64,000 bases of DNA from Bacillota bacterium (GCA_023388435.1 JAEWGG010000013.1:84425-148424), one strand, 5' to 3'; shown: positions 52,383 to 61,900, counted from the first letter of the stretch. Numbers and translations are program-made. The notes: generated from the sequence alone by a model not told the origin.

Positions 52383-53424
52383 CTTCTACCTCCCCCTTGC
52401 GCATGATGTGAATGCTGTCAGGGCTGATACGGAGCCCCACCGCTTCACCGACCTCGTGGCCCACCGTAGACTGGGCCAGGAAGTTGAGACCGGCAGCCTC
52501 AATCTGCATTTCGTAGTGGACGCCCATAAACAGGTTAGAGCGCACCACGCCCTGCAGCTGCCCCTCCTCAGGACGCACGATCTCCAGGTCCTCCGGGCGG
52601 ATGACAACATCCACGGCCTCGTCCGGATAAAAATCGCGGTCCACACAGACAAAACGCCGCCCCGCGAAGCTGACATCCAGATCGCGGTGCATGACGCCCT
52701 CCAGAATGTTGGATTCGCCAATGAAGTCGGCCACGAAGCTGTTGATGGGCTCGTTGTAGATGTCGCTGGGGTCGCCGATCTGCTGGATGACGCCCCGGTT
52801 GAGCACAACGATGCGGTCGCTCATCGTCAGGGCCTCTTCCTGGTCGTGGGTGACAAAGATAAACGTGATGCCCGTCTCACGCTGCAGGCGCTTGAGCTCC
52901 ACCTGCATCTCCTTGCGCAGCTTCAGGTCGAGGGCTGCCAGGGGTTCATCCAGGAGCAGCACCTCAGGTTCGTTGACCAGGGCGCGGGCGATGGCGATGC
53001 GCTGCTGCTGGCCGCCAGAGAGCAGGTCTACAGAGCGGCGTTCGAAGCCAGACAGGCCGACGAGCTGGAGCATGGAGCGGACTTTAGCCCGAATCTCCGC
53101 CTCTTTTACCTTGCGGATACGCAGGCCGAAGGCGATGTTTTCATAGACGTCCAGGTGGGGGAAAAGGGCATATTTTTGAAAGACCGTATTGATGGGGCGC
53201 AGATGCGGGGGCCGGGCCGTGATATCCTGGCCGTTGAAGAGGAGGCGGCCGGAATCGGGCCGTACAAAGCCTCCGAGAATGCGCAGGATCGTCGTCTTGC
53301 CACAGCCCGAGGGGCCCAGGAGGGTGAGGAATTCATCCTCTTCGATCTGCAGATTGATGTGGTCCAGAACCGTCTCGCCGTCATAGGCCTTATAGACGTC
53401 CAGGAGCTGTATCTGTGGGTCCAT
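52369..53424 (-). CDS. potA: Polyamine ABC ATPase PotA
   Basis: 351 residues from ATG 53424 (AGGAGGGGG upstream). Walker [16 protein letters not shown], signature [16 protein letters not shown], Walker [14 protein letters not shown] and a C-terminal TOBE-type domain ([20 protein letters not shown]). First gene of potABCD, which imports spermidine/putrescine using ATP. Confidence 0.95.
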   Translation of the reverse strand: MDPQIQLLDVYKAYDGETVLDHINLQIEEDEFLTLLGPSGCGKTTILRILGGFVRPDSGRLLFNGQDITARPPHLRPINTVFQKYALFPHLDVYENIAFGLRIRKVKEAEIRAKVRSMLQLVGLSGFERRSVDLLSGGQQQRIAIARALVNEPEVLLLDEPLAALDLKLRKEMQVELKRLQRETGITFIFVTHDQEEALTMSDRIVVLNRGVIQQIGDPSDIYNEPINSFVADFIGESNILEGVMHRDLDVSFAGRRFVCVDRDFYPDEAVDVVIRPEDLEIVRPEEGQLQGVVRSNLFMGVHYEMQIEAAGLNFLAQSTVGHEVGEAVGLRISPDSIHIMRKGEVEGDED

Positions 53425-53570
53425 AACATCCCCCTCCTTCTGCGCGTTGTGCAAGCAATAATTTTAGCATACAGCCCCGCTAAAATTGGGCTTTTACAGG
53501 CGTTTCGGATGTTTTTGCAGGAATTTTTTCAGAAGCTGTAAAGAAGCTCTGCGCCAGCTCCTATCCAAGG

Positions 53571-53603
53571 AAAAAACGCCCCGCCCGAATGCGGGCGAGG
53601 CGT
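53571..53603 (-). terminator. Terminator of the 2-hydroxycarboxylate carrier gene
   Basis: Minus strand: GCCTCGCCCG...CGGGCGGGGCG stem followed by TTTTTTCC. It is about 70 bases after the carrier stop. Confidence 0.9.
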
Positions 53604-53675
53604 ACAAAAGCCGGGCTATGACAAAGGCTGGTTTGTGGACGTGCTATCCAGAAACAGCGGCCGTCCCCGGAAGGC

Positions 53676-54968
53676 CTATCCGAAGAAAATCGGCACCAGC
53701 CAGGAGGCGATCAGGATGATGAAGGCGCCACCCAGACGTGAGGAGATCTGGGCGAAGGGCATGAGCTCCATGCGCTTGGCCGCCGTCAGCACGGCCACGT
53801 CGCCCGTTCCGCCCATGTTGGCCATACACAGACCTGCGGTGATCGAGGCCTCGATGGGGTTGAAGCCCACCAGCTTGCCGAAGAGGCCCGTTCCAACGAC
53901 GGCGCCCAGAACCACCACAAAGCAGAGGACGACATAGGGGAGGGTAAAGGCGGCGAGAATCTGTCCCATGTCGGTGTACGAAATACCGATGCCGAGCATC
54001 AGGGCGGCTGTAAAGTTCTTGGCAATGAACTGGTACCAGCCCGAGGCGGCCCGGGTCAGTTCTTCCGGCATGATGTCCAGAACCTTGACAACCGTTACGG
54101 CAATGATCATCCAGGCGTAGGGATGGACGTTCAGCAGGGGCTTGATCAGGTGGGCGATGATGCAGCCCAGGGAGAAGAAGGCCGTGGCGATTGCCAGACC
54201 CGTGGCGTAGTCCTGTACGCGCAGCGAATCGGTGTCGTCCTTGGGCACTTCAAAGGTGCCGCGGGCCATCATCTGGCCGTTGCCGGTCCAGCTGGGACGC
54301 AGCTTGCCCAGCTTATCCAGCAGGCCGCCAGCGACGATGGCCATGGCATTGCCCAGGCCGACAGCGGGCACCAGACGAGAGAGGATCTGGTTGTAGTCAA
54401 TATGCATGGCCTGGCCGAAGACCTTGGAAATGGGGACGGCTCCAGCGCCCATGCCGCCGCCCATGATGGGGATGCCGATGTAGGCGATGGCCTCCTGGCT
54501 CTTCCAGCCGATGAGCGGGGCGACGAGCGCCGCGAAGCCCAGGGCGAAGACCACACCCGCGACAATGGTGGGGAGGAAGCGGATGGCGGCCTTGATGAGC
54601 AGTTTGCGATTCATGCCGAGGATGGAGCCGGTGATGAGGGCCGCGATATAAAAATCGAGGAAGCCACCTGGATCCTTCATGAAATTGCCGATCACTTTGG
54701 CCAGATCTGGCGTAATCACCTTCCAGTAGACCATGGCTGCACCGCCGAAGATCAGCAGGATGGCGCCGCCACCGAAGTAGGTGCTGATGATGGGCAGGCG
54801 GTTACCGACCAGATTGATCAATTCACCGAAGACGACCAGCATCAGGAAGGCGCCAATCATATTGGGCGGGAGCACGCCCATCAAATAGGCGGCAATGGCG
54901 ACCGCGGCCACGATAAAAAAGATCGGTATCCGCAGGCCAACGATGCGAACGTTGAGTAGATCCTTCAT
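53676..54968 (-). CDS. 2-hydroxycarboxylate transporter (CitS/MaeN family)
   Basis: 430 residues, polytopic. The two family GGxG re-entrant motifs are present: IPIMGGGMGAGAVPISKVFG and CMANMGGTGDVAVLTAAKRM, the latter near the C-terminus. Members are Na+ or H+ symporters or exchangers for citrate, malate or lactate. AAGGAGG precedes the ATG. An inverted repeat near its promoter suggests regulation. Exact substrate unknown. Confidence 0.92.
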   Translation of the reverse strand: MKDLLNVRIVGLRIPIFFIVAAVAIAAYLMGVLPPNMIGAFLMLVVFGELINLVGNRLPIISTYFGGGAILLIFGGAAMVYWKVITPDLAKVIGNFMKDPGGFLDFYIAALITGSILGMNRKLLIKAAIRFLPTIVAGVVFALGFAALVAPLIGWKSQEAIAYIGIPIMGGGMGAGAVPISKVFGQAMHIDYNQILSRLVPAVGLGNAMAIVAGGLLDKLGKLRPSWTGNGQMMARGTFEVPKDDTDSLRVQDYATGLAIATAFFSLGCIIAHLIKPLLNVHPYAWMIIAVTVVKVLDIMPEELTRAASGWYQFIAKNFTAALMLGIGISYTDMGQILAAFTLPYVVLCFVVVLGAVVGTGLFGKLVGFNPIEASITAGLCMANMGGTGDVAVLTAAKRMELMPFAQISSRLGGAFIILIASWLVPIFFG

Positions 54969-54992
54969 AAGATCCTCCTTAAGAAGAAATGG

Positions 54993-55016
54993 AAACTGTG
55001 ATATGGGACACAGTTT
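54993..55016. promoter_or_regulatory. Perfect inverted repeat, likely operator
   Basis: AAACTGTG, 8 bases, CACAGTTT: perfect 8-base arms. It lies 13-36 bases downstream of an extended -10 for the carrier gene, a position where a repressor would block transcription. The binding protein is not known. Confidence 0.55.
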
Positions 55017-55028
55017 GTATGCAGGGTC

Positions 55029-55037
55029 ATTCTAGCA
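55029..55037 (-). promoter_or_regulatory. Extended -10 promoter for the carrier gene
   Basis: Minus-strand TGCTAGAAT, a TGN-extended -10, 61 bases before the ATG. The -35 region is weak. Confidence 0.5.
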
Positions 55038-55197
55038 TAAGTACTAACACAAAATGCTATCTGGAGGCCTTGAAGCAACGATTCGTATAGCATACCATTG
55101 AGCATACGACCTTTGGCGTATCTAGAATCTGGGGCGGGCAGGACTGGCCAGCGGGGAGATTCTGGGCTCAGGGGCCACGAAGGAGGAGGCTTGGCTT

Positions 55198-56532
55198 ATG
55201 GTGAAAACGAGAAAAGCGCGTGAACATTTTTCGAGCCGCTGGGGCTTCATTGTCGCCTGCATTGGCTCTGCGGTGGGCATGGGCAATCTCTGGCGCTTTC
55301 CAACGATGGTGTCGAAGTGGGGCGGGCTGACCTTTTTGCTGCCCTATTTGTGCTGTGTTTTGCTCATCTCCTCTACGGGCGTCATCGCGGAGTTCGCCCT
55401 GGGCCGCGCCACCCGCTCAGGCCCGATTGGGGCCTTCGCACACTGTGCGCAGCTGCGCTGGAAGCGCAGGCTGCCAGGACAGCTCGTAGGTATCGTGCCC
55501 ATACTGGGAGCCATGGCCCTGGCCATCGGCTACACCGTGGTCATGGGCTGGATTCTGAAATACAGCTATCTGGCGCTCAGCGGGGGAATCTACCACATGG
55601 GCCAGGATATGGACAAAATCGGGCGGACCTTTACTCAGACGGCGGAGCAGAATCCGTCCTGGATTATTGTGGCGGCCCTGGTGGCCTTCGTCATCATGGC
55701 CCTGGGCATTGCGCGGGGCATCGAACGGGCCAACAAGCTGATGATGCCGGCGCTTTTCCTGCTGATGCTGGCTCTGGCCATCTATATTGCCACCCTTCCA
55801 GGAGCGGGCGCCGCATACACCTATATATTCCAGTTGCGTCCCCAGGGCCTTCTGGATCCGCAGGTCTGGCTCTTCGCCTTTGGGCAGGCCTTTTTCTCCC
55901 TGTCTGTTGCGGGCAATGGTTCGGTCATCTATGGTTCCTACCTCTCGGAGGGGGAGGACCTGCCGAACTCCGCGCGCAAGGTGGCCCTTTTTGATACCGT
56001 GGCCGCCTTACTCGCAGCCTTTGTCATTCTCTCCGCGATGGCGGTGCAGGGTGCAGAACTATCCGCTGGCGGACCTGGCCTGATGTTTATCTATCTGGTT
56101 CCCGTTCTCAACGCGATACCCGGCGGCCTGCTGGTTGGTATGGTGTTTTATGTCTGTGTCCTGGTCGCGGGGCTGAGCTCCATTATTAATCTCTACGAGG
56201 CGCCTGTTGCCACCTTGCAGGAACAGCTGGGCCTGGGACGGGCCCAGGCGACTGGGCTGGCCCTCACGCTGGGGGCGGTGGCGGCGATCCTCATCCAGGG
56301 CATCACATCGGACTGGATGGATATCGTCTCCATCTATATATGTCCCCTGGGGGCCCTGTTGGCGGGCCTGTTCTTCTGCTGGATCGCCGGGAAGGACTTC
56401 GTGGAGCGGGCCGTGGGCAGTGGGCGCAGCAAGGCGCTGGGCCCCTGGTTCTATCCGCTGACGAAATATGTGTACTGTGCGCTCTGCCTCCTGGCCCTGA
56501 TTGCCGGGGCTATTGTGGGGGGCATCGGCTGA
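55198..56532 (+). CDS. Neurotransmitter:sodium symporter (SLC6/LeuT-type)
   Basis: 444 residues, about eleven membrane segments as in many bacterial members. TM1 motif FIVACIGSAVGMGNLWRFPT carries the Na+ and substrate-binding unwound region; TM6 area FAFGQAFFSLSVAGNGSVIY is also typical. It takes up an amino acid or amine with Na+. GGAGGAGG upstream of the ATG. Divergent from the carrier gene. Confidence 0.92.
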   Translation: MVKTRKAREHFSSRWGFIVACIGSAVGMGNLWRFPTMVSKWGGLTFLLPYLCCVLLISSTGVIAEFALGRATRSGPIGAFAHCAQLRWKRRLPGQLVGIVPILGAMALAIGYTVVMGWILKYSYLALSGGIYHMGQDMDKIGRTFTQTAEQNPSWIIVAALVAFVIMALGIARGIERANKLMMPALFLLMLALAIYIATLPGAGAAYTYIFQLRPQGLLDPQVWLFAFGQAFFSLSVAGNGSVIYGSYLSEGEDLPNSARKVALFDTVAALLAAFVILSAMAVQGAELSAGGPGLMFIYLVPVLNAIPGGLLVGMVFYVCVLVAGLSSIINLYEAPVATLQEQLGLGRAQATGLALTLGAVAAILIQGITSDWMDIVSIYICPLGALLAGLFFCWIAGKDFVERAVGSGRSKALGPWFYPLTKYVYCALCLLALIAGAIVGGIG

Positions 56533-56572
56533 GGGGCTTCGGGCCCTTGGCGCTAGTTCTGAGCGGAGCGGC

Positions 56573-57367
56573 TCACTTGCGTCCGCGCAGGAGCTCCACA
56601 GCGCGCTTTAGTGCCCCCTTGGCTCCAGCCAGCTCCTGGCCGCGGTAGCGGTAGTCGAACTGGAGGCTGAACTGCTGGCAGTCTTTTCGGGCCCGTTGAA
56701 GCCGCTGGACGAAGTGTTTTAGCAGTTCCTGGCCCAGGTTCTGGGCGGAGTCGGGACGGAGATGTTCCGCTGCTCTGTCCAGGAGGAGGCGCAGGTGGGG
56801 GAGGCAGTACGGGGCTTCTCGAAATTGCTGGGCAAATGGGGCCTCCTTCTTATAGCAGGCAAAAATTCCCTCAATAAGCAGATCCATGGTTTCCGCCAAG
56901 TCCGTACAGACGAGGCAGCTCTCTTCGGCGGAGAGCTGGGCGAGCTGCCGCTCCACAGGACCGTCCTCAGCCATAGCTGGGCGCTGGTCCTGATTTTTTT
57001 TCTTGTTTCGCCAGGGGAGGATGCACGCCAGAGCGGGCTTCTGGCTCCTCTGGGGCCGATAGGGGGAGCGCTTCAGGGCCTGGTTCAGGGCCGCGGTCTG
57101 TTCCTCCAGATAGGTTTCGAGTACGAGGGCCAGCGTGAGGCGGTTCTCCTCCCCCGCCAGGAGCTGGTGGAGATGCCTCTTGCAAAAACCGTGGCGGTTG
57201 CTCTCCTGGCGGATGTCGGCCTCCATCTGGGCGGGGCTCAGATAGTAGCGCAGGAGGCTCTCCTCCGCCTCCTGCTGAAGTTGGCAGAGTGGACAGCCGC
57301 AGTCGCCCTGACTCCAGGCGTCGTGGATGCGCAGGGTGTCGATGTGTTCGCGTGGCTGATGGGACAT
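56573..57367 (-). CDS. Cytosolic protein with two CxxC...Cx3H motifs (DUF6062-like)
   Basis: 264 residues from ATG 57367 (AAGGAGG upstream). Two similar halves each carry a Cys pair and a later Cys/His pair: CGCPLC with GFCKRHLH, and CLVCTD with YCLPHLR, suggesting two zinc sites or a duplicated domain. I think it belongs to the DUF6062 family of Clostridia but cannot confirm. Function unknown. Tail is Arg/Lys-rich. Confidence 0.7.
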   Translation of the reverse strand: MSHQPREHIDTLRIHDAWSQGDCGCPLCQLQQEAEESLLRYYLSPAQMEADIRQESNRHGFCKRHLHQLLAGEENRLTLALVLETYLEEQTAALNQALKRSPYRPQRSQKPALACILPWRNKKKNQDQRPAMAEDGPVERQLAQLSAEESCLVCTDLAETMDLLIEGIFACYKKEAPFAQQFREAPYCLPHLRLLLDRAAEHLRPDSAQNLGQELLKHFVQRLQRARKDCQQFSLQFDYRYRGQELAGAKGALKRAVELLRGRK

Positions 57368-57397
57368 AGGCGCCTCCTTGCATGTGTAAGCGTTTAG

Positions 57398-57403
57398 ATT
57401 ATA
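57398..57403 (-). promoter_or_regulatory. -10 element for the Cys-motif protein
   Basis: Minus-strand TATAAT 31 bases before the start codon. No clear -35. Confidence 0.4.
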
Positions 57404-57438
57404 AACCAACAAAAAATAGGAAAAAACTGGAAAGTCTC

Positions 57439-57466
57439 TTGCATTTATTTGTGCAAATATTAAAAT
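57439..57466 (+). promoter_or_regulatory. Promoter of the small lipoprotein gene
   Basis: TTGCAT, 16-base spacer, TAAAAT, about 150 bases before the lipoprotein ATG, in an A+T-rich gap. Confidence 0.55.
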
Positions 57467-57618
57467 GTATACATCCTAATCTTGAATTTTTAGCAGAGGG
57501 ACTCGTGTACCCCGTTCGCCTGGGAGCGGACCGTCTCGTAATATCCCCGCTCAACTTTTCCCGTCTCGGGAAGCTGAGCTATGGCAGGTGCGAAAGCTTT
57601 ATAGAATAGGAGGTTCTT

Positions 57619-58140
57619 ATGGCTACGCAGGGGAAAGAAAGAAGAAAGCGCATTCCAGTACGGGTGCTCCTGGCGGGACTCTGCCTGAGCCTGGCCCTCA
57701 GCGCCTGTGAGACGAAGGCTGGGCCGGAGCCCGTTCAGACAGCGGACCCGTCGAAGCAGCCGCCTGTGGCCCAGCAGGCCCAGGAAGAGAAACTGCCGGA
57801 GAAGCTGAGTGTCCAGTTTGAGGCCATGGTGAAAAAAATTCTGCCCGAGCCCAACGACAAGGGAAAAAGCGGAGACCTCGTCCTGCGCGGCTTCCAGGGC
57901 CCCGCCGAACTCCTGCACATCGCGGACCTGGCTGCGGCAAACATTGGGGAGGGAAAGCTCTACCGTTTCAGCTATAAGGAAAAGGCCCTGAGCCCTGAGC
58001 AGTACAGGACCTGGAAGGCCCTGGATCAGAGTCCACTGGGGCGGCCGACAGACTGTGTGCGCTTTTTCAAGCTGGACCTGGAGAAAGTCGAAGCCATTGA
58101 GAAATTTGACATGGATCTCGTAGCCGTGGAATTTCGTTGA
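57619..58140 (+). CDS. Small lipoprotein of unknown function
   Basis: 173 residues. Basic N-terminus, hydrophobic segment and lipobox ALSAC (Cys30), then a Glu/Pro/Gln-rich linker and a small folded part (SGDLVLRGFQGPAELLHIAD; YRTWKALDQSPLG; DCVRFFKLDL). No family recognised. AGGAGG upstream. It is alone on its transcript, followed by a strong inverted repeat. Confidence 0.75.
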   Translation: MATQGKERRKRIPVRVLLAGLCLSLALSACETKAGPEPVQTADPSKQPPVAQQAQEEKLPEKLSVQFEAMVKKILPEPNDKGKSGDLVLRGFQGPAELLHIADLAAANIGEGKLYRFSYKEKALSPEQYRTWKALDQSPLGRPTDCVRFFKLDLEKVEAIEKFDMDLVAVEFR

Positions 58141-58174
58141 CCCGTTTGCCGTGTTTTACGTTTCGCGCTTTAGC

Positions 58175-58212
58175 AACTATAAGGGGCCGCCAGAAGGCGG
58201 CCCCTTATAGTT
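58175..58212. terminator. Long perfect inverted repeat between convergent genes
   Basis: AACTATAAGGGGCCGCC pairs perfectly with GGCGGCCCCTTATAGTT around AGAA. The crcB stop codon is in the right arm. Probable bidirectional terminator although T tracts are short. Confidence 0.75.
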
Positions 58213-58576
58213 GTGTGCTGAGATAGCGGCCACTGTAGACCAGGCCCAGACCCAGGCCCAGGGTCAGCAGGCTGTAGCAGGAGGCCAGCGCCCAGTGGCC
58301 GCCCGTGATCAGGCGCTCATTCTCGGCGCTGAAGGTGGAAAAGGTCGTAAAACCCCCGCAGAAGCCGCTGATCAGCAGGGCCCGCAAGTTGGCTTGACCC
58401 AGGTTCTGACGGTCCAGAGCGCCTGCCAGCAGGCCAATCAAAAAGCAGCCCAGAAGATTGGCTGCGAGCGTCCTCCAGGGGAAGAGGCTTCGCCCGCCCA
58501 GGGGGAGGAGGCTCAGGGCATAGCGTAGGATGGAGCCCAGCCCCCCGCCTAAGAAGACCCATAAAAAGCGTGTCAT
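58205..58576 (-). CDS. crcB: CrcB/Fluc fluoride channel
   Basis: 123 residues, four membrane segments. Family motifs GGGLGSILRY, NLLGCFLIG and GFCGGFTTFSTFS. It exports fluoride as a dimer. Only 24 bases separate it from the PHP gene upstream, leaving no space for the fluoride riboswitch often found with this gene. Only one crcB is seen here, so a homodimer is expected. Confidence 0.92.
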   Translation of the reverse strand: MTRFLWVFLGGGLGSILRYALSLLPLGGRSLFPWRTLAANLLGCFLIGLLAGALDRQNLGQANLRALLISGFCGGFTTFSTFSAENERLITGGHWALASCYSLLTLGLGLGLVYSGRYLSTQL

Positions 58577-58600
58577 ATTCTGAATTCCTGTGAAAACTGG

Positions 58601-59593
58601 TCAGTCGAGCAGGTAGGGGCGGAAGTCCTGTTCCGCCTGGAAGATCTGTACGCCCCGCTTGTTCAGGCCACAGTATTCCGAGCCGCAGGTGCGGATCAGA
58701 TCCAGCTCCCGTGCGAGCTGGGCCAGTTTGGCCCATTCCCTGGGGCCTGAGGTGCTGTGCACGACTTCCACGCCGTCCAGACCCAGATTGCGCAGTTCTG
58801 TCAGGCGCTCACGGAGCACGGCCGCATCCGCCAGGTGCTCATATTCGTAGGGGTGAGCGAGGATGGAGAGGCCGCCAGCCTGGGATATGGCTTCCAAAGT
58901 CTCGGAGGCGCTGGGGTGGTCGTAGGTGATATGGGCCGGCTGGCCCTTGTCCAGCCAGCGCTCAAAGGCCTCGGCGATGGAATTGCAGTAGCCCTTGCGC
59001 AGGAGCAGGACCGCGGCGTGGTGGCGGTTGATGACCTGACCTCCCTGGCGGTTCAGTTCCTCAAACGTCACGGGCATGCCCAGGGCGGTCAGGCGTTCGC
59101 AGAGGAGGCGGTTGCGCAGGTCGCGGCTCGCCTTATTTTTCAGAAGCAGCGGCCGCAGCTGCTGTTCTCCGCCGTTCGGGAAGTAAGCCAGGATGTGGAT
59201 CTCTTGGCCCTCGTCGTCTACGGTCAACTCGACCCCGGGGATGAAGTCAGGAAGCTTCATGCGCATCTGGCGCAGCTTGTCGAGGATGATCTGACAGTCC
59301 TGCACGCCCCAGAGCGTGTCCTGGTCGGTGATGGAGAAGCAGCGAAGTCGGCGGTCCATGACTTTCGACAGGATTTCTGGCGGGCTGTCCAGGCCGTCAG
59401 AGGCCGTGCTGTGCATGTGCAGGTCCAGGGCCCCCTGGCGGAGGTGATAGAGCAGGCGTTCTCTCGGCGTCAGCTTCGCAAGCTTGGTCTCGATGTGGTA
59501 GCCGTCAGGTAGCTGGACCACTTGATTGATTCCCTTGCGAATGATACTGACGCTGCCAGCCTGTGTCCGCTCTTCCTGGATACCCTTGCTCAT
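58601..59593 (-). CDS. PHP-domain phosphoesterase, atypical active site
   Basis: 330 residues. PHP motifs: LDLHMHSTASDG, FSITDQDT, PGVELTVDDEGQEIHILAYF, and ILAHPYEY. The last metal-ligand motif, usually GSDxHG, reads GSEYCG (Asp to Glu, His to Cys). Similar proteins are nucleotide phosphatases of the TrpH/RNase AM type; whether this one is active is uncertain. A 50-residue N-terminal extension precedes the domain. GAGGAG upstream. Cotranscribed with crcB. Confidence 0.82.
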   Translation of the reverse strand: MSKGIQEERTQAGSVSIIRKGINQVVQLPDGYHIETKLAKLTPRERLLYHLRQGALDLHMHSTASDGLDSPPEILSKVMDRRLRCFSITDQDTLWGVQDCQIILDKLRQMRMKLPDFIPGVELTVDDEGQEIHILAYFPNGGEQQLRPLLLKNKASRDLRNRLLCERLTALGMPVTFEELNRQGGQVINRHHAAVLLLRKGYCNSIAEAFERWLDKGQPAHITYDHPSASETLEAISQAGGLSILAHPYEYEHLADAAVLRERLTELRNLGLDGVEVVHSTSGPREWAKLAQLARELDLIRTCGSEYCGLNKRGVQIFQAEQDFRPYLLD

Positions 59594-59759
59594 CGCCTGT
59601 GCTCCTCAGCTTTCGCGTACATAGTTATTTCAATTATAGCTTAGGAGAAGCGGAGCGTGCCCTGGCGTTATTGGGGACAGCTGAAATTTTGGACAAAATG
59701 GAGACATTTTGACGGATTCTTTGTGCAGTTTGCCCTTAGTTCTTGTGTAATTTTGCCAG

Positions 59760-59765
59760 TATAAT
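59760..59765 (+). promoter_or_regulatory. -10 element for the EF-G-like gene
   Basis: TATAAT 51 bases before the ATG, with a weak -35 region. Confidence 0.45.
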
Positions 59766-59815
59766 GGGACATAGCGAGTATTCACGCGCCAGATTTCGAG
59801 ATCGGAGGAAGATTC

Positions 59816-61900
59816 ATGAAAGCCTATTCTGCGGAGCAGATTCGTAATATCGCCATCCTCGGCCACAGCAGCTCGGGGAAGACCACGCTTGCTGAGGCCC
59901 TCCTGTATCGGGCCAAGGTTACGGAGCGCCAGGGCCGCGTGTCCGACGGCAACACGGTGATGGACTTCGATCCCGAGGAGATCCGTCGCGGCATCTCCAT
60001 CAATACCAGTCTGGCGAGTTTTGAGTGGAAGGGGAAAAAAGTCAATCTCCTGGATACGCCAGGTGACTTCGATTTCATGGGCGAGGCGGTTTCGGCCCTG
60101 TCTGCGGCCGACGCCAGTATCATTGTTGTCGGGGCCAAGGAGGGCCTGACCGTGGGTACGGAGAAGTCCATGCGTTACAGCCGTACCCGCAGCAAGCCCT
60201 ATGCGTTCCTGATCAGCAAATTGGATGAACCGAATGCGGACTACGATAAGGCCCTGGCCTCTTTACAGGCCTATGCGACAATGAGTGTCATTCCGTTCAT
60301 GCTCCCTGTCATGCAGGGCGGGCGCATGACAGGCTTCGTGGATACCATCCACCGCATCCCCTACGAGCTGGACGCCCAGGGCAAGGGCCAGCGCGTGGAG
60401 ACCATTCCGCCGGAGATTGAGTCCCGACTGGACGCCGTCCACGAGCAGCTGCGCGAGCATATCGCCGAGACCAGCGAGTTGCTGATGGACAAGTTCTTCA
60501 ATGACGAGCCTTTCACGGAGGAGGAATTCCACAGCGGCCTCTATGAGGCTGTGCGCCAGGCCCAGATTCGCCCGGTCTTCTGCTGCTCCGCCACGGAAAC
60601 CTGGGGTATGGAGTACGCTTTCGACCAGATCCTGGACTACCTGCCCTCCCCGGCGGACCGCTTCCTTATCGAGGCGGAATATCCGGACGGCGAGGTGCGG
60701 GAACTCCCTCTGGATCCGTCGGGTCCAGTGGCCCTGCGCGTGTTCAAGACCCTTGTCGATCCCTTTGTGGGCAAGATCTCGCTCTTCAAGGTCTATTCTG
60801 GAACCCTTAAGGCGGGCCTGAGTCTCTATAACAGCTCCCAGGACAAGGAGGAGCGCATCACGGGTATTTACACCCTGCTGGGCAAGAAAACCATCAACCT
60901 GGACAGCATTCAGGCCGGTGACATCGGGGCCCTGACGAAGCTCGGGCCGACCGTGACAGGCGACACCCTCTGCCAGAAGGAGAAGAGCCTCGTCCTGCCC
61001 CGTCCAGAATTCCCTGTGCCCTGCTTCTCCATGGCCATTCAACCCACGAAGAAGGGCGAGGAGGACAAGATTATGTCCGGCCTCCAGCGGCTGAGAGAAG
61101 AGGATCCAACCTTTACGGTCGTCAATAATTCGGAGACACATCAGATGGTCGTCTCCGGCCTCGGCGCCCAGCAGATTGACGTGCTGCGGGCCAAGCTCCA
61201 GGCCAAGTATAAGGTCGAATCCACCCTGGCAGAACCCCGCGTGCCCTATCGTGAGACGATTCGTAAGAAGGTGAAGGTCCAGGGCAAGCACAAGAAGCAG
61301 TCGGGTGGCCACGGTCAGTACGGCGATGTCTGGGTAGAATTTGAACCGAACCGTGAGAATCCGGACGCTGAGAATCTGGTCTTTGAACAGAAGATTTTTG
61401 GCGGCTCTGTTCCCAAATCCTATCACCCCGCGGTGGAGAAAGGCCTGCAGGAGGCTATAGAGAAGGGCCCCCTGGCCGGCTACCCAGTGGTCGGCCTCAA
61501 GGCCACCCTGGTCGACGGCTCCTACCACGACGTGGACTCCTCGGAAATGGCCTTCAAGCTGGCGGCCCACCTGGCCTATAAGGCGGGCCTGCCCCAGGCT
61601 TCCCCTGTCTTGCTGGAACCGATCAGCGAGGTAAAAATCTACGTTCCTGAGGCCCAGTTGGGCGATATCATGTCCGACATCAACCAGCGCCGCGGCCGCA
61701 TCATGGGCGTGGATCCCAAGGGTGAGGTGCACCTGGTTGAGGCGGAGATCCCCTCCTCGGAGATGGCTTCCTACGCCACGGACCTCCGCTCCATGACCCA
61801 GGGTCGCGGCTGGTTCGGCGTCCAGTTTGCCCGCTATGAGCAGGCCCCGCAGCCTGTGGCCGATCGGGTGATCAAGGAGCGCCAGGAGAGCGAGGAATAA
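59816..61900 (+). CDS. Elongation factor G-like GTPase (FusA2 type)
   Basis: 694 residues with all EF-G domains. G1 reads GHSSSGKTT, G3 reads DTPGDFDF where EF-G has DTPGHVDF (the GTPase His is Asp84), and G4 reads ISKLDE in place of NKxD. These changes are the mark of EF-G paralogs rather than the main translation factor, and suggest slow or altered GTP hydrolysis. Domain IV starts near VPYRETIRKKVKVQGKHKKQ. GGAGGA upstream. Terminator follows. Role probably in stress or special translation, not known. Confidence 0.9.
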   Translation: MKAYSAEQIRNIAILGHSSSGKTTLAEALLYRAKVTERQGRVSDGNTVMDFDPEEIRRGISINTSLASFEWKGKKVNLLDTPGDFDFMGEAVSALSAADASIIVVGAKEGLTVGTEKSMRYSRTRSKPYAFLISKLDEPNADYDKALASLQAYATMSVIPFMLPVMQGGRMTGFVDTIHRIPYELDAQGKGQRVETIPPEIESRLDAVHEQLREHIAETSELLMDKFFNDEPFTEEEFHSGLYEAVRQAQIRPVFCCSATETWGMEYAFDQILDYLPSPADRFLIEAEYPDGEVRELPLDPSGPVALRVFKTLVDPFVGKISLFKVYSGTLKAGLSLYNSSQDKEERITGIYTLLGKKTINLDSIQAGDIGALTKLGPTVTGDTLCQKEKSLVLPRPEFPVPCFSMAIQPTKKGEEDKIMSGLQRLREEDPTFTVVNNSETHQMVVSGLGAQQIDVLRAKLQAKYKVESTLAEPRVPYRETIRKKVKVQGKHKKQSGGHGQYGDVWVEFEPNRENPDAENLVFEQKIFGGSVPKSYHPAVEKGLQEAIEKGPLAGYPVVGLKATLVDGSYHDVDSSEMAFKLAAHLAYKAGLPQASPVLLEPISEVKIYVPEAQLGDIMSDINQRRGRIMGVDPKGEVHLVEAEIPSSEMASYATDLRSMTQGRGWFGVQFARYEQAPQPVADRVIKERQESEE

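Noticed and set aside
58577..58600. Fluoride riboswitch upstream of crcB
   Set aside because: Only 24 bases lie between crcB and the preceding gene, too short for the element.
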